DNA of 64,000 bases from Gemmatimonadota bacterium (GTDB lineage: Bacteria; Gemmatimonadota; Gemmatimonadetes; Longimicrobiales; Gaopeijiaceae). How positions within the stretch are numbered: position 1 is the stretch's first letter; every line of letters starts with the position of its first letter. The stretch spans positions 1-64,000 of the forward strand of contig JAPPGZ010000071.1 in the NCBI GenBank assembly GCA_028874905.1. Reading direction: 5' to 3'. The position numbers and the translations under genes are program-made. Of the stretch, positions 63,239 through 64,000 are shown piece by piece. The notes under the pieces were generated by a model, which did no database searches, was not told the DNA's origin, and worked only from the letters and a program-made list of their open reading frames with translations.

Positions 63239-64000
63239 TGTGCGCGCAGGTGGGGTGGACAAGTTGTAGACACTGCCGCACCGCAATCCGGACCTGGCTC
63301 ATGGAGATATCCGGCTGGTCTGCCCGCTCGGCCACCCGGCGGGCGATGTCGTCCAGCGTGCGGCGACCGTCGATCGACGAGACCACCATACGGATCATGG
63401 AGGCTTCGGACCAGAACAGCGCCTGGCCCTCGAACGTCGGAATCGGCAGGTGTCGAAAGACCAGCCAGGGCGGCGGACCGGCGTCGGGTCGTGAGCCCTT
63501 CGCTGGCGGTTCGAGCCGGGTGGCCGAGAACGCCAGCACCCACTCCACCTTCCCGCGGCCGTTCAGCCTGGAGACCAGATAGGGCACGGTCGCACTCTCC
63601 CACGTTCCCACATGGAACCCCGCCCGCTCGGCCAGGTCGAACAACTCCTCGCGGGCGAAGCGGCGCGAGACGGGAACGTCCAGATCGTACTTGAGGGGAC
63701 CCAGGTTCACCCAGCGCCCGCCGGGCTTCAGCAGCCGATGGAGGGTGCTGATCAGGTCGCGGACGTCCTCGGGGCCCTGATCGATGAACCACGGCGTCAG
63801 CACAGTGTCGAAGGCCCTGGAGTCGAGCGGCGGGTTGACGGCATCCGCAATCACGAAGTGGAATCGCGCGTCGTCAACCGGACCCTTCGGTGCCACCAAC
63901 GACCACTCTTTCACCGCCTGGTTCATGTCCCCCATCTCGAGATTGGCCTCGCGGACGGTCAGGGACCCTCCATGGGTCACGGCGTGCGCCGCTGCAAAGA
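63225..64000 (-). CDS. class I SAM-dependent methyltransferase-like protein, 5' end outside the window
   Basis: The visible C-terminal part of a methyltransferase-domain protein; the reading frame is open to the window edge at 64000 with no stop. ARFHFVIADAVNPPLDSRAFDTVLTPWFID and STLHRLLKPGGRWVNLGPL match motifs II-V of class I methyltransferases. The GxGxG SAM loop must lie further upstream and is not seen. A GTG near 63980 could be read as a start but would lack that loop. The C-terminal part (about 185-250) looks like a winged-helix or coiled region (SSIDGRRTLDDIARRVAERA). The target is unknown. The stop overlaps the outer-membrane protein start. Confidence 0.72.
   Translation of the reverse strand, partial: FAAAHAVTHGGSLTVREANLEMGDMNQAVKEWSLVAPKGPVDDARFHFVIADAVNPPLDSRAFDTVLTPWFIDQGPEDVRDLISTLHRLLKPGGRWVNLGPLKYDLDVPVSRRFAREELFDLAERAGFHVGTWESATVPYLVSRLNGRGKVEWVLAFSATRLEPPAKGSRPDAGPPPWLVFRHLPIPTFEGQALFWSEASMIRMVVSSIDGRRTLDDIARRVAERADQPDISMSQVRIAVRQCLQLVHPTCAHNTKQ

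Overview
The window reads as a chromosomal segment of a high-GC, Gram-negative, chemoheterotrophic bacterium. A TonB/ExbB/ExbD/ExbD operon, an outer-membrane barrel protein, many signal peptides and lipoboxes all point to two membranes. The mix of Rex, diadenylate cyclase, an S46 dipeptidyl peptidase, an M28-PDZ peptidase, a MoxR/DUF58 cluster, DUF1592/DUF1552 proteins and secreted ankyrin proteins fits Gemmatimonadota or a neighbouring lineage. That placement is inference from gene content only. No 16S rRNA, phage, IS transposase or CRISPR array is present.

Region 1 (1-14452) is a dense, mostly co-oriented housekeeping block: rsmA, the redox repressor rex, a DnaQ-type exonuclease, thiolase, bioY, a CPBP protease, 3-hydroxyacyl-CoA dehydrogenase, acyl-CoA dehydrogenase, glyA, two small proteins, the NAD(P)HX repair fusion nnr, thiL, plsC, eno and an ftsB-like gene. 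A perfect Rex operator spans the rex start codon. C4 acyl-CoA genes, which are classical Rex targets elsewhere, lie just downstream.

Region 2 (14457-22643) has an SPFH protein, one tRNA-Met(CAT), an RDD-SpoIIM fusion starting 5 nt after the tRNA, and a convergent five-gene operon (membrane protein, DUF4129, DUF4350, MoxR, DUF58).

Region 3 (22690-33761) holds a DUF1028 protein, endonuclease IV, an S46 lipoprotein peptidase, an SDR, GDPD, tilS, hpt, ftsH and cdaA. Two copies of a MITE-like repeat sit here: a short one before the DUF1028 gene and a 245-bp one before the SDR.

Region 4 (33871-45116) carries the exbB-exbD-exbD-tonB operon with its own promoter and a pair of perfect hairpins behind it. 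A long run follows: yggS, punA, a type-2 ileS, rluD, a gluzincin-like membrane protein, a small membrane protein and an M28-PDZ peptidase.

Region 5 (45117-64000) is the accessory part. A three-gene cassette (a DUF1587/1592/1588/1585-type protein with two CxxCH sites, a twin-arginine DUF1552 protein, and a secreted ankyrin protein ending in CVSC) occurs twice in direct tandem. Beyond it are a DUF3500 lipoprotein, a dimethylformamidase-like secreted protein, an Abhydrolase_10 protein, an outer-membrane protein and a methyltransferase cut by the window edge. A nearly identical 24-bp palindrome occurs between the divergent DUF3500 and dimethylformamidase-like genes and again at the methyltransferase/outer-membrane protein junction. 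This suggests one local regulator for an exported catabolic locus, and it is the best candidate for an undescribed system here.
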